DNA of 64,000 nt. It comes from Pseudocalidococcus sp964653145 (GTDB taxonomy: Bacteria; Cyanobacteriota; Cyanobacteriia; Thermosynechococcales; Thermosynechococcaceae). The notes below the pieces were generated by a model that saw nothing but the letters and a program-made list of their open reading frames with translations, was not told the DNA's origin and did not search any database. The translations under genes and the position numbers were made by a program. Each line of letters opens with the position of its first letter. Positions within the stretch are counted from its first letter, which is position 1. Positions 54,409 through 63,845 of the stretch are shown here, one piece after another. The stretch lies in contig CAZZCG010000018.1 of assembly GCA_964653145.1 (NCBI GenBank), forward strand, positions 10,498-74,497, read 5' to 3'.

Positions 54409-56166
54409 TTAATTGCCAGGATTCGGCCGAAAAAATACGCCAATGCCATTGCTGACTCGAGTGGTGGTTACGGAATGCCGATCCAGCAAACGCCCCCCTA
54501 AATAAAGATTTGAGGAACTGCCACCATCCAAATTTAGGGCCTGGGTTGCGCCAAGTCGTTGCAAAATTTGGGCCCATTCTGCCAAGGTCGGGCCGGAACC
54601 ACCGAGACGATTGTGGGTTGTGACCAGTCGAACTTTCCCGTCAGCCATTTGCACCATTGCGCTCCGAGGTGCCGCTGCTGCATCCAGGCCCCGGCCAAAC
54701 TGTTCAATCGCTGCATCTAGGACAATCCGCCCTTGATCAATCAATAATGGCCCAGCCCCGATGATGTTGGGATAGGCATCAAATTCACTGGGTAGGGGTG
54801 TAGATTGCAGTTGTACCCCCAGGCCCACCGTCAAATTTTCTGGGACAGGAGCCGACCCGCGCCAAGCAAGCAGATAACCATCCGTGGGAATTACCCAGGC
54901 CTGGCCCCCTGCGATTTGCCGATTGGTAATCCGGTTATTTTGCACCACAAAAATCGTCTCGTTACCCGATTGAGCCGTATAGCGTGGCCCCCAAGCCGGG
55001 GTGTACATGGCCAGGCCTGGTTGTAAAAAACCACTATTGAGATCTGTGAGGTTAAAGCGAGCCCCAGAGTCCGCAATTAGTGTTTGTCGCAAGGCTAACC
55101 GGCCGACTCGAATTTGGCCCTGGTCATTCCAACCAATCGCACCCCGATTCAAAATGGGCCCAGATATCCACTGCCCCTGACTCCGAACCGCCCCCAGTGG
55201 CATTTGCTTATCTCGGTTAAAAAATCCAGCATTGATGGCCCCCGCCACTTGCCACCGTTGTGCCATTTCCGCCAAGGGTAAAATTCCCATGACCGTACTT
55301 TGACTGGGCCAAATGGGCAGAATTGAGAGATTGGGTTGCTTCGGATCAATAACTAAGGAACTTAAGGGAAATTGTCGGGCGCCCAAGGAAATCGTCTCCT
55401 CCTGCCAGGCCAGGCCTGGGGCCCATTGAATCGTCCGGGGCGGTGGGGCATCAGTACGAAAATCCACCACAATCCGGGGCGGATCCACCAACATGGACAC
55501 CTGCGGTCGAGTGGTGCCACCAATATTGGTCTCAAAAATCGAGCGATTAGCTGCGGTGGTGACTTTGATATTCGGGATGACTTCAGTGATTTGATTCCCC
55601 GCTTCCACAGTCAAGGCGAATTCCCGTGGGGTTTGCCCGGTGCGGCTGTTGGTGAGTTTGTTAATCTGCCAGGGTGTGGGTCGATCTAAATCCATAACCC
55701 AGCGTGTACCCCAGGGTTGTTGGCCCTGCCGGAGACTGAGAATTTTGGCAGGGGGAGTGGTAATTCGCAGGGTGTCGCCTTGGGGTTGAACTTGCCAGGC
55801 CTGTTGTTGGGCAATGGTCGAAATATCCAAAAAGCGATACATCCCATTGGGACTCCATTGGGCAGCCAGGGTTAAGGGATTGGCCGCAAACCATTCGACG
55901 GGTTGAGATTGGGGATTGGGATTGCTGAGTAAATTAAAGCCAAATCGGGTGGACAGGCCCCCATCACTGACCCCGAGGGTGGGTTGCCCCTGAGCATTGG
56001 GTTGTTGCGTCCATGCGATCGTAAAGTCCCGCCCATTGAGATTAACTTTTGTCCCTTGGGTCCTTGGGCTGAGTTGCGCTAAACCATACCCCGACATCGT
56101 TCCCAGGCCGATGACGACAGAAACTACTCCCGCAAAAGCACCAGGCCAGTAGGGTTTGGTCAACAT
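54409..56166 (-). CDS. Exported phosphodiester glycosidase (NAGPA-domain) protein
   Basis: A 585-aa protein from the ATG at 56166. A signal-anchor lies at the start (YWPGAFAGVVSVVIGLGTM). The N-terminal half is a beta-rich domain unlike a known catalytic fold; the C-terminal half is the NAGPA/phosphodiester glycosidase domain: INAGFFNRDKQMPLGAV, RSAMVQMADGKVRLVTTHNR and the diagnostic ALNLDGGSSSNLYLGG. Members cleave sugar-phosphodiester bonds in the envelope. The substrate is not deducible. Confidence 0.85.
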   Translation of the reverse strand: MLTKPYWPGAFAGVVSVVIGLGTMSGYGLAQLSPRTQGTKVNLNGRDFTIAWTQQPNAQGQPTLGVSDGGLSTRFGFNLLSNPNPQSQPVEWFAANPLTLAAQWSPNGMYRFLDISTIAQQQAWQVQPQGDTLRITTPPAKILSLRQGQQPWGTRWVMDLDRPTPWQINKLTNSRTGQTPREFALTVEAGNQITEVIPNIKVTTAANRSIFETNIGGTTRPQVSMLVDPPRIVVDFRTDAPPPRTIQWAPGLAWQEETISLGARQFPLSSLVIDPKQPNLSILPIWPSQSTVMGILPLAEMAQRWQVAGAINAGFFNRDKQMPLGAVRSQGQWISGPILNRGAIGWNDQGQIRVGRLALRQTLIADSGARFNLTDLNSGFLQPGLAMYTPAWGPRYTAQSGNETIFVVQNNRITNRQIAGGQAWVIPTDGYLLAWRGSAPVPENLTVGLGVQLQSTPLPSEFDAYPNIIGAGPLLIDQGRIVLDAAIEQFGRGLDAAAAPRSAMVQMADGKVRLVTTHNRLGGSGPTLAEWAQILQRLGATQALNLDGGSSSNLYLGGRLLDRHSVTTTRVSNGIGVFFRPNPGN

Positions 56167-56260
56167 ACACAACCTCCAACAGTCTTAACGCATCTTAACG
56201 GGGAGATACACACCCTGATACGATAATTCCAGACGTAGGATGGGACAAAAAAGAGTCGCT

Positions 56261-57208
56261 ATGGCAAATCTTAAATCTATTCGTGATCGCATTCAGTCCG
56301 TTAAAAATACCCGCAAAATCACTGAAGCCATGCGATTGGTGGCCGCCGCCAAGGTTCGTCGCGCCCAGGAACAAGTCACTGCTACCCGTCCCTTTGCTGA
56401 CCGCTTAGCGATTGTTCTGCACGGGTTACAGGCCCGTTTGAAATTTGAAGATGCTAATCTCCCCCTCTTAGCCCAACGTCCGGTTAAAAAAGTAGCTCTT
56501 TTGGTCATTACCGGAGACCGGGGCCTGTGTGGAGCCTACAACTCCAGTGTGATTCGTCGGGCTGAGGATCGGATCAAAGAACTGCAAGCAGAAGGCCTGG
56601 ACTACACCTTGGTGATTGTCGGTCGTAAAGCTGCCCAGTATTTCCAACGCCGGGAACGCCCCATTGATGCGGTCTTTACGGGCCTGGAGCAGATCCCTTC
56701 AGCCACGGAAGCGATGCAAATTGCTAATGAACTTCTCTCCTTGTTCTTATCGGAAACGGTGGATCGGGTGGAGTTGATCTACACCAAATTTGTTTCTTTG
56801 ATTAGTTCTCGGCCGGTTGTTCAAACCCTCTTACCCCTTGACCCCCAGGGCCTGGAAGCCGAAGATGATGAGATTTTCCGCTTGACCAGCCGCAACAGCA
56901 ACTTTGAAGTCAGCCGGGAAAAAGTTGCCCTCCCCACGACGCCCCTGGCCGCTGACATGATTTTTGAGCAAGATCCGGTGCAGATTCTGGATGCCCTCTT
57001 ACCCCTCTACCTGAATAACCAACTGCTCCGTTCAATGCAAGAAGCAGCGGCTTCAGAACTTGCGGCTCGGATGACGGCCATGAGCAATGCCAGCGATAAT
57101 GCCACAACTTTGGTGGGCACCCTAACCCGGTCCTATAACAAGGCTCGGCAAGCGGCAATTACCCAAGAAATTCTGGAAGTGGTGGCTGGAGCAGAATTAC
57201 TACGGTAA
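56261..57208 (+). CDS. atpG: ATP synthase F1 gamma chain
   Basis: Central rotor stalk of F1-ATPase, 315 aa from the ATG at 56261 (MANLKSIRDRIQSVKNTRKITEAM). The N-terminal coiled coil and the C-terminal partner helix (NATTLVGTLTRSYNKARQAAITQEILEVVAGAE) form the shaft. The middle part has the phototroph-type insertion around DPQGLEAEDDEIFRLTSR; it lacks the cysteine pair that chloroplasts use for redox control. Cyanobacteria also call this gene atpC. It stands apart from the main atp operon, as is common in cyanobacteria. Confidence 0.96.
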   Translation: MANLKSIRDRIQSVKNTRKITEAMRLVAAAKVRRAQEQVTATRPFADRLAIVLHGLQARLKFEDANLPLLAQRPVKKVALLVITGDRGLCGAYNSSVIRRAEDRIKELQAEGLDYTLVIVGRKAAQYFQRRERPIDAVFTGLEQIPSATEAMQIANELLSLFLSETVDRVELIYTKFVSLISSRPVVQTLLPLDPQGLEAEDDEIFRLTSRNSNFEVSREKVALPTTPLAADMIFEQDPVQILDALLPLYLNNQLLRSMQEAAASELAARMTAMSNASDNATTLVGTLTRSYNKARQAAITQEILEVVAGAELLR

Positions 57209-57235
57209 GGCTTCATCCTCATTTCGTCTTTCGAA

Positions 57236-57889
57236 CTAAACCTCTGGCTCAATTCCCAGGCCCCGCAATTGTGCCGTGAGTCGTTCTGCCCGCTCCCGTT
57301 CTATCACGGCCGCTTCTTCGGGAGTGGGAACTACAGCACCGGTCAGTTCAAAAAAGCGCAGTTTCCCCTGCCAAATCCCTAACCACAATCCCAGTTCTTG
57401 ACTCCAGAGATGGCCTTGAGTATTGGCTGCAAGCGGTTGATACACTCCATCCTCTAGAACAAAGCCCTGGAACTCTAAGCTAGCTGGATCAAACCAGAAA
57501 TACTCAGGCGTGTGGAAAGTATTCTGATAAATTTCTTTCTTTAAACCCCGATCCACTGGAACTGTTGCCGGGGAGAGTATTTCCACAATTACATTAGGAT
57601 AGCGTCCCCCCTCCTGCCAGACGACCCAACTACTGCGGGGTTTGCGCTCGGTGCCTAAAACAACAAAAAAATCGGGGCCGCGGAAATCTTCCGACTTGCG
57701 TTGGTTGGGGCTGTAGTAGATCGTCAAGTTACCACAGGCATAAAAGTCGTTGCGCGCCCGCCAGGCCAGTTCCAGGGATTGCAACAGGATCATAATTTGG
57801 CGCAGGTGTAGTTCGTTCTCCAAGGGTGGCTCCTGAGAGAGAATTTCCCCATTGGGCAAAACGATTGGGGTATTGGGGAGGGTGTGCAT
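57236..57889 (-). CDS. Uma2-family (DUF820) endonuclease-like protein
   Basis: A 217-aa protein with the PD-(D/E)xK-like Uma2 fold, expanded in cyanobacteria. Characteristic segments are RGPDFFVVLGTERKPRSSWVVWQEGGRYPNVIVEILSP, which contain the acidic pair D...E, and KKEIYQNTFHTPEYFWFDP. The C-terminus is a short charged coil (EEAAVIERERAERL). The biological role of the family is poorly known. It follows thrS in the same direction. Confidence 0.85.
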   Translation of the reverse strand: MHTLPNTPIVLPNGEILSQEPPLENELHLRQIMILLQSLELAWRARNDFYACGNLTIYYSPNQRKSEDFRGPDFFVVLGTERKPRSSWVVWQEGGRYPNVIVEILSPATVPVDRGLKKEIYQNTFHTPEYFWFDPASLEFQGFVLEDGVYQPLAANTQGHLWSQELGLWLGIWQGKLRFFELTGAVVPTPEEAAVIERERAERLTAQLRGLGIEPEV

Positions 57890-57908
57890 GGGCCTGGCCT
57901 GGGGTAAG

Positions 57909-59759
57909 TTAACTGTCGCTAGAGTCGGTAACGGGTGGGGTTATGCCTAGCTCGGCCTGGTAATTGGTGAGGGCGGTTTGGAAATGTTGGATCACATCAG
58001 GTACAGAGATCACCCCTAAATCCCCTTGGGCCCGAGTGCGTAAACTGAGGCTGTTGGTTTCCACTTCCTTCGCTCCAATCACGGCCATGACGGGAATTTT
58101 TTCTTTTTCGGCATTGCGGATTTGTTTGCCCAAGCGTTCCCCACTTTGATCCAGTTCGGCTCGAATCCCGAGGGTTAGCAGTTGCCTGAACAGGGCCTGG
58201 GCAAAGGGCAGTTGATCTTCTCCCACAGGCAGCAGGCGAATTTGCACCGGAGCCAACCACAACGGGAAATCCCCGACATATTCTTCGATCAAAATCCCAA
58301 TCAACCGTTCTAAAGAACCAAAAGGCGCGCGATGGATCATCACAGGACGTTTGCGACTGCCATCTTCAGCCACATATTCCAGGCCAAAGCGTTCCGGTAA
58401 GTTATAGTCCACCTGCACCGTCCCCAACTGCCAATCCCGGCCCAGGGCATCTTGGAAAATGAAGTCCAGTTTTGGCCCATAAAAGGCTGCTTCTCCGATG
58501 CCAAGAAAATGCGCCAGGCCCAGGGTTTCCACCGCCCGTTGAATCGCCCCTTCTGCTTTTGACCAGGCCTCGTCTGAACCAATATATTTATCGGAATCCG
58601 GATCTCGGAAACTGAGGCGGGCGCGGAAAGTTTTCAAGTTCAGGCTTTTGAAGACAGACAGAATTAAATCCACCACATCCAAAAATTCCTGATCCAATTG
58701 CTCCGGCGTGACAAACAAATGGGAATCATCCACAGTAAAGCCGCGCACTCGGGTTAAGCCCCCCAATTCCCCAGATTGCTCGTAACGATAGACCGTGCCA
58801 AATTCCGCCAACCGCATCGGCAAATGACGATAGGAGCGCAACTCGTTTTTATAGATTTGGATGTGAAACGGGCAGTTCATTGGCTTGAGAACAAATCCCT
58901 CTTCCACCGCCGCGGCCTGGTCATCATCGGACATGAGCGGAAACATATCTTCCTTATATTTCTGCCAGTGGCCGGAGGTTTTAAACAAATCCACCCGCGC
59001 AATATGGGGCGTAACTACGGGTAAGTAGCCGCGTTTGAGTTGTTCCTCCTGCAGAAAGTCTTCCAAGGTGGAGCGCAACACCGTCCCTTTGGGAGTCCAG
59101 AGAGGAAGGCCTGGGCCAACAATATCGGTGAACAAAAACAAGCCCAATTCTTTCCCCAGTTTGCGGTGATCGCGGCGGAGGGCTTCGGCTTTACGGCGTT
59201 TGTATTCGGCTAACTGTTCGGGAGTTTCAAACGCTGTCCCATAAATCCGTTGTAATTGAGCTTTTGTTTCATCACCCCGCCAGTAGGCCCCAGCGACACT
59301 TTCCAACTCAATGGCCTGGGGGTTAATCTCGCCGGTGGTTTCCACATGGGGGCCAGCGCACAAATCCCACCATTGATCGCCGAGGTGATAGATCGTGATC
59401 GGTTCAGTTTTAATATCCGCCAGAATTTCTAGCTTGTAGGGTTCGCCCAAGGCTTTGATCCGAGCGGCAGCTTCTGACCGACTCACTTCTTCCCGAACCA
59501 CGGGCAATTTTTGCTTGATGATCTTGACCATCTCTTTTTGGATCGCCTTCAGGTCTTTGTCGGTGAAGGGTTCCGGATTGTCAAAGTCATAGTAAAAGCC
59601 AGTTTCAATCCAGGGGCCAATGGTAACTTGGGCTTTGGGAAACAGTTTTTGCACCGCCATAGCCAAGACGTGGGACGTGGTATGCCGAATCCGCTTCAGG
59701 GTTTCTGATTCACTGGTTTTAGGGAGGTTAAGGAGAGACTGTTCGGCAGAGTTAGACAA
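57909..59759 (-). CDS. thrS: Threonyl-tRNA synthetase
   Basis: A class II synthetase of 616 aa. The N-terminal editing domain has HTTSHVLAM (HxxxH) and WDLCAGPHV. The catalytic core has motif 2 MNCPFHIQIYK/RLAEFGTVYRYEQSGELGGLTRVRGF and motif 3 PVMIHRAPFGSLERL. The anticodon-binding domain ends LGKQIRNAEKEKIPVMAVIGAKE. The usual N-terminal TGS domain is absent, so it starts directly at the editing domain. The predicted start is a TTG; the upstream ATG is out of frame. Confidence 0.95.
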   Translation of the reverse strand: MSNSAEQSLLNLPKTSESETLKRIRHTTSHVLAMAVQKLFPKAQVTIGPWIETGFYYDFDNPEPFTDKDLKAIQKEMVKIIKQKLPVVREEVSRSEAAARIKALGEPYKLEILADIKTEPITIYHLGDQWWDLCAGPHVETTGEINPQAIELESVAGAYWRGDETKAQLQRIYGTAFETPEQLAEYKRRKAEALRRDHRKLGKELGLFLFTDIVGPGLPLWTPKGTVLRSTLEDFLQEEQLKRGYLPVVTPHIARVDLFKTSGHWQKYKEDMFPLMSDDDQAAAVEEGFVLKPMNCPFHIQIYKNELRSYRHLPMRLAEFGTVYRYEQSGELGGLTRVRGFTVDDSHLFVTPEQLDQEFLDVVDLILSVFKSLNLKTFRARLSFRDPDSDKYIGSDEAWSKAEGAIQRAVETLGLAHFLGIGEAAFYGPKLDFIFQDALGRDWQLGTVQVDYNLPERFGLEYVAEDGSRKRPVMIHRAPFGSLERLIGILIEEYVGDFPLWLAPVQIRLLPVGEDQLPFAQALFRQLLTLGIRAELDQSGERLGKQIRNAEKEKIPVMAVIGAKEVETNSLSLRTRAQGDLGVISVPDVIQHFQTALTNYQAELGITPPVTDSSDS

Positions 59760-59885
59760 GGTAGCACCCTGGACATGAGCAATAACGATGATTCTCTTAT
59801 TTTAGGTTTTGCCCCTCTGTTTTTAAGCGGTTGATGAAGGTAAATTTCTCGATAATGGATTGTGGAGGCAGGGGGGCTAAAGAAT

Positions 59886-60143
59886 ATGGACTCAGAATTT
59901 GAGTGGTATAACTCTAAGCCCGAAAAGCAAACAAAGGAGAGCAAGAAAAATATCGTTACTTACAAGCCCAAGCTCGGTAACGCACCTACTGATATAGATT
60001 GGCAAGCCTTTGATGCGATTACCGATGAGCAAATAAATCAGGCCATGGCAGAAGACCCAGATACCTTTGAACCAACGGATGAACAGTGGAACCAGGCCAT
60101 TGTTGGAGTGCAGATTCCCACAAAAATCACCCATCCTTCTTGA
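59886..60143 (+). CDS. Small antitoxin-like protein (BrnA-type?)
   Basis: An 85-aa acidic protein from the ATG at 59886 with AGGGGGG upstream. The core DWQAFDAITDEQINQAMAEDPDTFEPTDEQWNQA matches the small cyanobacterial proteins annotated as BrnA-like or type II antitoxins. A toxin gene is not found on either side (no BrnT-like frame), so it appears to be an orphan. Function remains a guess. Confidence 0.55.
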   Translation: MDSEFEWYNSKPEKQTKESKKNIVTYKPKLGNAPTDIDWQAFDAITDEQINQAMAEDPDTFEPTDEQWNQAIVGVQIPTKITHPS

Positions 60144-60189
60144 AGGAAAAACGCTAATTACTTAATGGTGAATTGTCGGGGCTTTGGAT

Positions 60190-60450
60190 GAGGACATAGA
60201 CACAAGCAACCTGTAACAATAAGCCGTTTTACGAACCAGCCTCAACTTCAGGGGCAAGGCGAATCATCAGAGGTCAGAGGTCGAATATTCCAGGGGCATC
60301 CATCAGATTAGCTGGGGATAAGTTAAGACCAATTCCAGGTTGGGCGGAAACGTTCTGTGTTTTTCCCCGTATAATTTTTGAGTAGAAGCTTGATATTCAG
60401 CCTAAACGCCTTAATAATACTTTTAGCCAGAATTTTTCCGCCTAATAGTA
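60190..60450. repeat. Non-coding direct repeat, copy A
   Basis: About 260 bp, homologous to 62992-63449. Both share GAGGACATAGACACAAG at the start, TTTTAC..GCCAGCCTCA, GGGCAA, GAATCATC, CAGATTAG, CAATTCCAGG and a closing TTCAGCCTAAAC..CCTTAAT..TACTTTTAG..AGAATTTTTCCG block. This copy has only a vestige of the tandem array (GAGGTCAGAGGTCGAATATTCCAGG). Both copies point the same way and flank the two genes at 60541-62910. Confidence 0.85.
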
Positions 60451-60540
60451 TAGTTATACTGCTTTAATCTTCCGTAAAGTCACAGCCCAATTTATTAGGA
60501 TGCGATAAAATTTCTACAAACTCCTGACCGTATATTTACT

Positions 60541-61560
60541 ATGGCTGACCCTCAAGCATTTGAAACTGGAAGTATTGTTCCAAAGTCAACGGAGGCGATT
60601 GCATCAATATCTCTCGATGACTTTAAAGCCTTTTTTTATTTGCACAATGCGAAACGTGATACAGAGATTCGCTTTCTAAAGGGTGGGAAAATCGTAGAGC
60701 TTTCAGATATTAGAAGCCTTGAAGAACAAGTAGCAGCCAAACTTGGAAATCATGAAACTCTTGGACAGACTACATCAATAACTTTTACGCTAGCCAATAA
60801 AAAGATTAAAGAATTTTCTACCTGGGCTGAATTTGAACGAGCGCAGTGGAATACAGTGAATGAAAAGGTTCAAGCACTTAATCTTAGTTGGAACGTTCTT
60901 ATTCAGTTACCACAGTATAAATCTCCACAAACCCACTCAATGAAGGTAAGGATCGGAAATGCAATACCACCTAAAGATATAATCCAACTAATTTTTACTA
61001 GTGATGACATTTCAGAGGTAATGGAGGCAGAATCTCCTGGTGTTTGCAAAGTTGATTTTATAAATAATATAGTTGCGAATGAATTGCTTTTTATTGTAGA
61101 TGAGTGGTACAAAGGGTTGAGAAAAGCACCTGAACCTATTGCTGTCCAAAAATTTTTAAAGAAATATGGAAAAGATGCAAGTCAACTTATCCGACTTCTT
61201 TTTCCACCTCTTTTGCTATTTATTGTATGTAATTATACAGGATACATATATCCCACCTTTGGCATTGGGCAAGAGCTTTCGATTAATGCTTTACAGACAG
61301 TTTTAGTGTTCTTGTTAACTATCTTCATGGTTGGAGCTTTTCTAGGTAGGAGCATTGAAAAATCAATTGATAGGTTAATTGATAAACTTGAAGTCTATCC
61401 AAATTTCTTAATTACGAAAGGTGATAAAAATTCCGTAGAAGATTTTGAACGCAATAATAAAAAGCTGACTAATCAAATTTTTAGTAGAGTAGCTTGGATA
61501 GTGTTTAGTGTTCCTATAAACTCTGGCATAAATTTTTTGATCACCTACTTCAATCCTTAA
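60541..61560 (+). CDS. Hypothetical protein with C-terminal membrane helices
   Basis: A 339-aa protein of unknown family. The first two thirds are soluble, and the C-terminal third has two strong transmembrane helices (LFPPLLLFIVCNYTGYIYP and TVLVFLLTIFMVGAFLG) and a weaker third near the end (RVAWIVFSVPINSG). Its base composition is clearly more AT-rich than that of flanking housekeeping genes. It lies between the two direct repeats, so it may have been acquired with them. No motif allows a functional call. Confidence 0.6.
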   Translation: MADPQAFETGSIVPKSTEAIASISLDDFKAFFYLHNAKRDTEIRFLKGGKIVELSDIRSLEEQVAAKLGNHETLGQTTSITFTLANKKIKEFSTWAEFERAQWNTVNEKVQALNLSWNVLIQLPQYKSPQTHSMKVRIGNAIPPKDIIQLIFTSDDISEVMEAESPGVCKVDFINNIVANELLFIVDEWYKGLRKAPEPIAVQKFLKKYGKDASQLIRLLFPPLLLFIVCNYTGYIYPTFGIGQELSINALQTVLVFLLTIFMVGAFLGRSIEKSIDRLIDKLEVYPNFLITKGDKNSVEDFERNNKKLTNQIFSRVAWIVFSVPINSGINFLITYFNP

Positions 61561-61905
61561 TGCATTAATACAGCCAGCATTTCTACATTACTAATAGTGA
61601 GATGTTGCTCAGCACTATAAAAATCTGGATGAAGCGGACGGACGAGAGATATTGGTGGGGATGCAAAAGTTATGTGTCGCCGCTGATTTGAGGTGTTAGG
61701 TGAAATAAGTCCTGAATAGTCAGCGCATGAAAAACAAACTTTTGAAAGGTCAATCATTCATGTCACAAAGGTCAAGATTCCTAGTAAAACTCCTTGCTAC
61801 GAGTCATGATATGTTCAGCAAATTACCCCATACTTAAGACCAGAGCGGGGGTGACGGCATCCACGAGTAGCCCAAAAGAAGATACAGGTTTTGAAGTGAG
61901 TTTTT
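61561..61905. other. Intergenic region before the amidohydrolase
   Basis: 345 bp without a convincing gene. A short minus-strand frame at 61557-61757 has no recognisable domain. No RNA gene seen. Confidence 0.3.
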
Positions 61906-62910
61906 ATGAAGCGCATTGCCGTTGAAGAAGCCTTCGTGACTCGGGAAATTTCTGACGAATGGGAAAAGGTTCTCAAGAGTAACTATGTTGAACCCGGTTT
62001 CCGGGAAATGGGCAAGACCATTCTTGGAGATAGTCCTGGTACACAAGCCCTACACACCTGCTTACTCAATCTTGGAGCCAGTCGGATTGCTCACATGGAT
62101 GCCACAGGCATTGATATACAGGTCTTATCTCTCACCTCGCCAGGGGTTCAGGTATTTGATGCGATCACGGCCGCAGCCTTAGCCCGAGAGGCAAATGATC
62201 GTCTGGCAGAAGCAGTGCAGAATTACCCCACACGGTTTGCAGGTTTGGCCGCCATCGCCCCTCAACATCCAGCCAGTGCGGCTCAGGAAATGGAACGCGC
62301 AGTTAATAGCCTCAACCTCAAGGGGAGTATTATCAATTCCCACACCATGGGTGAATACCTCGACGATCCAAAATACTGGATTATCTTTGAATCCGCAGAA
62401 TCCCTTAACGCCCCCATCTATCTTCATCCGCGGGAGCCTGGGCCGGACATGGTAAAACCCTATCTCGACTACGGCTTATATTTTGCCGGCTGGGGCTTTG
62501 CCGCAGAGACAGGCCTACACGCAATGCGGCTGATTATGTCCGGCGTATTCGACCATTTTCCAAAGCTCAAGATTATTCTGGGGCACATGGGTGAAAGCAT
62601 TCCCTTCTGGTTGCAACGCATTGATAACCGCTATCTTTTGCAGGTAAAGATTGGTGCAGTCAAACAGATGCCCCGATTACCCAGTGACTACTTCAAGGAC
62701 AATTTCATCATTAGTACCAGTGGTGTTACCCATCACGGGGTTCTGAAGTTGATGTTGGAGATCCTGGGCCCAGATCGGATTCTCTTTGCCGCAGATTATC
62801 CCTATGAATCAACTGAAGAGGCCGTGGAATTCATGGATACCGCACCCATAACCGAAGCGGATCGAGCAAAAATATATGAACACAATGCAACAAAACTGCT
62901 TAGGCTTTGA
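61906..62910 (+). CDS. Amidohydrolase-2 family protein (decarboxylase-like)
   Basis: A 334-aa TIM-barrel metal-dependent enzyme of the amidohydrolase_2 group, which contains gamma-resorcylate and carboxyvanillate decarboxylases. The N-terminal VEEAF (Glu as metal ligand), IYLHPREPG (His), IILGHMGESIPF (His) and the C-terminal FAADYPYES (Asp) supply the usual ligand set. Substrate unknown: aromatic acid decarboxylation is possible, but nearby pathway genes are lacking. It is flanked by the direct repeats A and B. Confidence 0.82.
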   Translation: MKRIAVEEAFVTREISDEWEKVLKSNYVEPGFREMGKTILGDSPGTQALHTCLLNLGASRIAHMDATGIDIQVLSLTSPGVQVFDAITAAALAREANDRLAEAVQNYPTRFAGLAAIAPQHPASAAQEMERAVNSLNLKGSIINSHTMGEYLDDPKYWIIFESAESLNAPIYLHPREPGPDMVKPYLDYGLYFAGWGFAAETGLHAMRLIMSGVFDHFPKLKIILGHMGESIPFWLQRIDNRYLLQVKIGAVKQMPRLPSDYFKDNFIISTSGVTHHGVLKLMLEILGPDRILFAADYPYESTEEAVEFMDTAPITEADRAKIYEHNATKLLRL

Positions 62911-62991
62911 GCGTGGATGTCCTCAAAACAACCTATTCTACCTGACGTAAAAACCCTGATGACTTGGGGATGAATTTCCGGGGCGTGGGAA

Positions 62992-63449
62992 GAGGACATA
63001 GACACAAGTAAGCTATACCGATAAGGCGTTTTACAAGCCAGCCTCACCTTGAAGGGCAAAGCCAGTGAATCATCGGAGTTAAGAAGTGGAGCATTCAGGC
63101 CCAGAGGTCAAAGATTCAAGCTCAAAACTCAATCATTCAAGCTTGGAGGTCAAAGATTCAAGCCCAAAGCTCAATCATTCAAGCTCAGAGGTCGAACATT
63201 CAAGCTTAAAGCTCAATCATTCAAGCTCAAAGCTCAATCGTTCAAGCTCGGAGGTCAAAGATTCAAGCCCAAAGCTCAATCGTTCAAGCTTGGAGGTTAA
63301 AGATTCGAGGGGTGTAGATCAGATTAGTATGAGACAACTAGCACCGCCAATTCCAGGTTCTGAGAAAACTTCCTCTGTGTTCCCTGTGTAATTATTCAGC
63401 CTAAACACCTTAATGGTACTTTTAGACAGAATTTTTCCGTCTAATAGAT
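62992..63449. repeat. Non-coding direct repeat, copy B, with 21-bp tandem array
   Basis: Homologous to copy A at 60190-60450 but enlarged by a tandem array. From 63093 to about 63323 the motif ATTCAAG (or GTTCAAG/ATTCAGG) starts at 63093, 63114, 63135, 63156, 63177, 63198, 63219, 63240, 63261, 63282 and 63303, exactly every 21 bp (11 units). Two forward frames are open across it, but codon content is a simple 7-residue repeat, so I do not call a gene. Confidence 0.9.
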
Positions 63450-63456
63450 AGTTTCA

Positions 63457-63542
63457 CAGACGGCGATTCAATATGTTTTGTTAGGAACATCGGGAGATGT
63501 TCTAAATGACAGCAAAAGAGCTTGGAGGAATTGCGCCGTCTG
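63457..63542. ncRNA. Candidate structured RNA: long stem with inner hairpin
   Basis: CAGACGGCG (63457-63465) pairs perfectly with CGCCGTCTG (63534-63542), and the stem continues as ATTC/GAAT after a two-base bulge. Inside is a second perfect stem GAACATC/GATGTTC (63485-63502) closed by the loop GGGA, a GNRA tetraloop. The layout resembles a structured RNA; it matches no RNA family I know. DNA-level inverted repeats remain possible. Confidence 0.4.
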
Positions 63543-63748
63543 TAGAGCAAATGTGCTGTAGCTGACTGCAACTAGTATAGTTTGTGTGTGTCCAAGTTAT
63601 TGGCAGCGGCTAAACTTACTGCCGTTAGGCTACTTCACCCGTTGATGGGAGGTATCAGAACACATACTGTGAAATAGTTGCCAGAGACTTGTAATTATTC
63701 CCTCTTTTGCTGATATCTTTCCTTGCAAAATTGTTTCGAGAAGGCTAA

Positions 63749-63807
63749 AGCAGGTGGCAGCGAATAGCATTATGGCGACCAATTCTATTCAAAACCACCA
63801 ACCTGCT
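63749..63807. other. Second imperfect hairpin in the 3' intergenic region
   Basis: AGCAGGT (63749-63755) pairs with ACCTGCT (63801-63807), and an inner stem GAATAG/CTATTC (63762-63767 with 63785-63790) is nested. It is not followed by a T-run, so it is not a clear terminator. It may belong to the same structured unit as the stem at 63457. Confidence 0.4.
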
Positions 63808-63845
63808 CTAATCCCTTAGACCAGAGTTATAGTAGCGTTTCAAGG

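Noticed and set aside
63049..63391. Open frames over the 21-bp array
   Set aside because: Two frames are open at once because the unit has no stops; the predicted products are simple heptad repeats with no start signal.
63457..63807. RNase P RNA, tmRNA or group II intron
   Set aside because: None of the diagnostic conserved segments of those RNAs is present.
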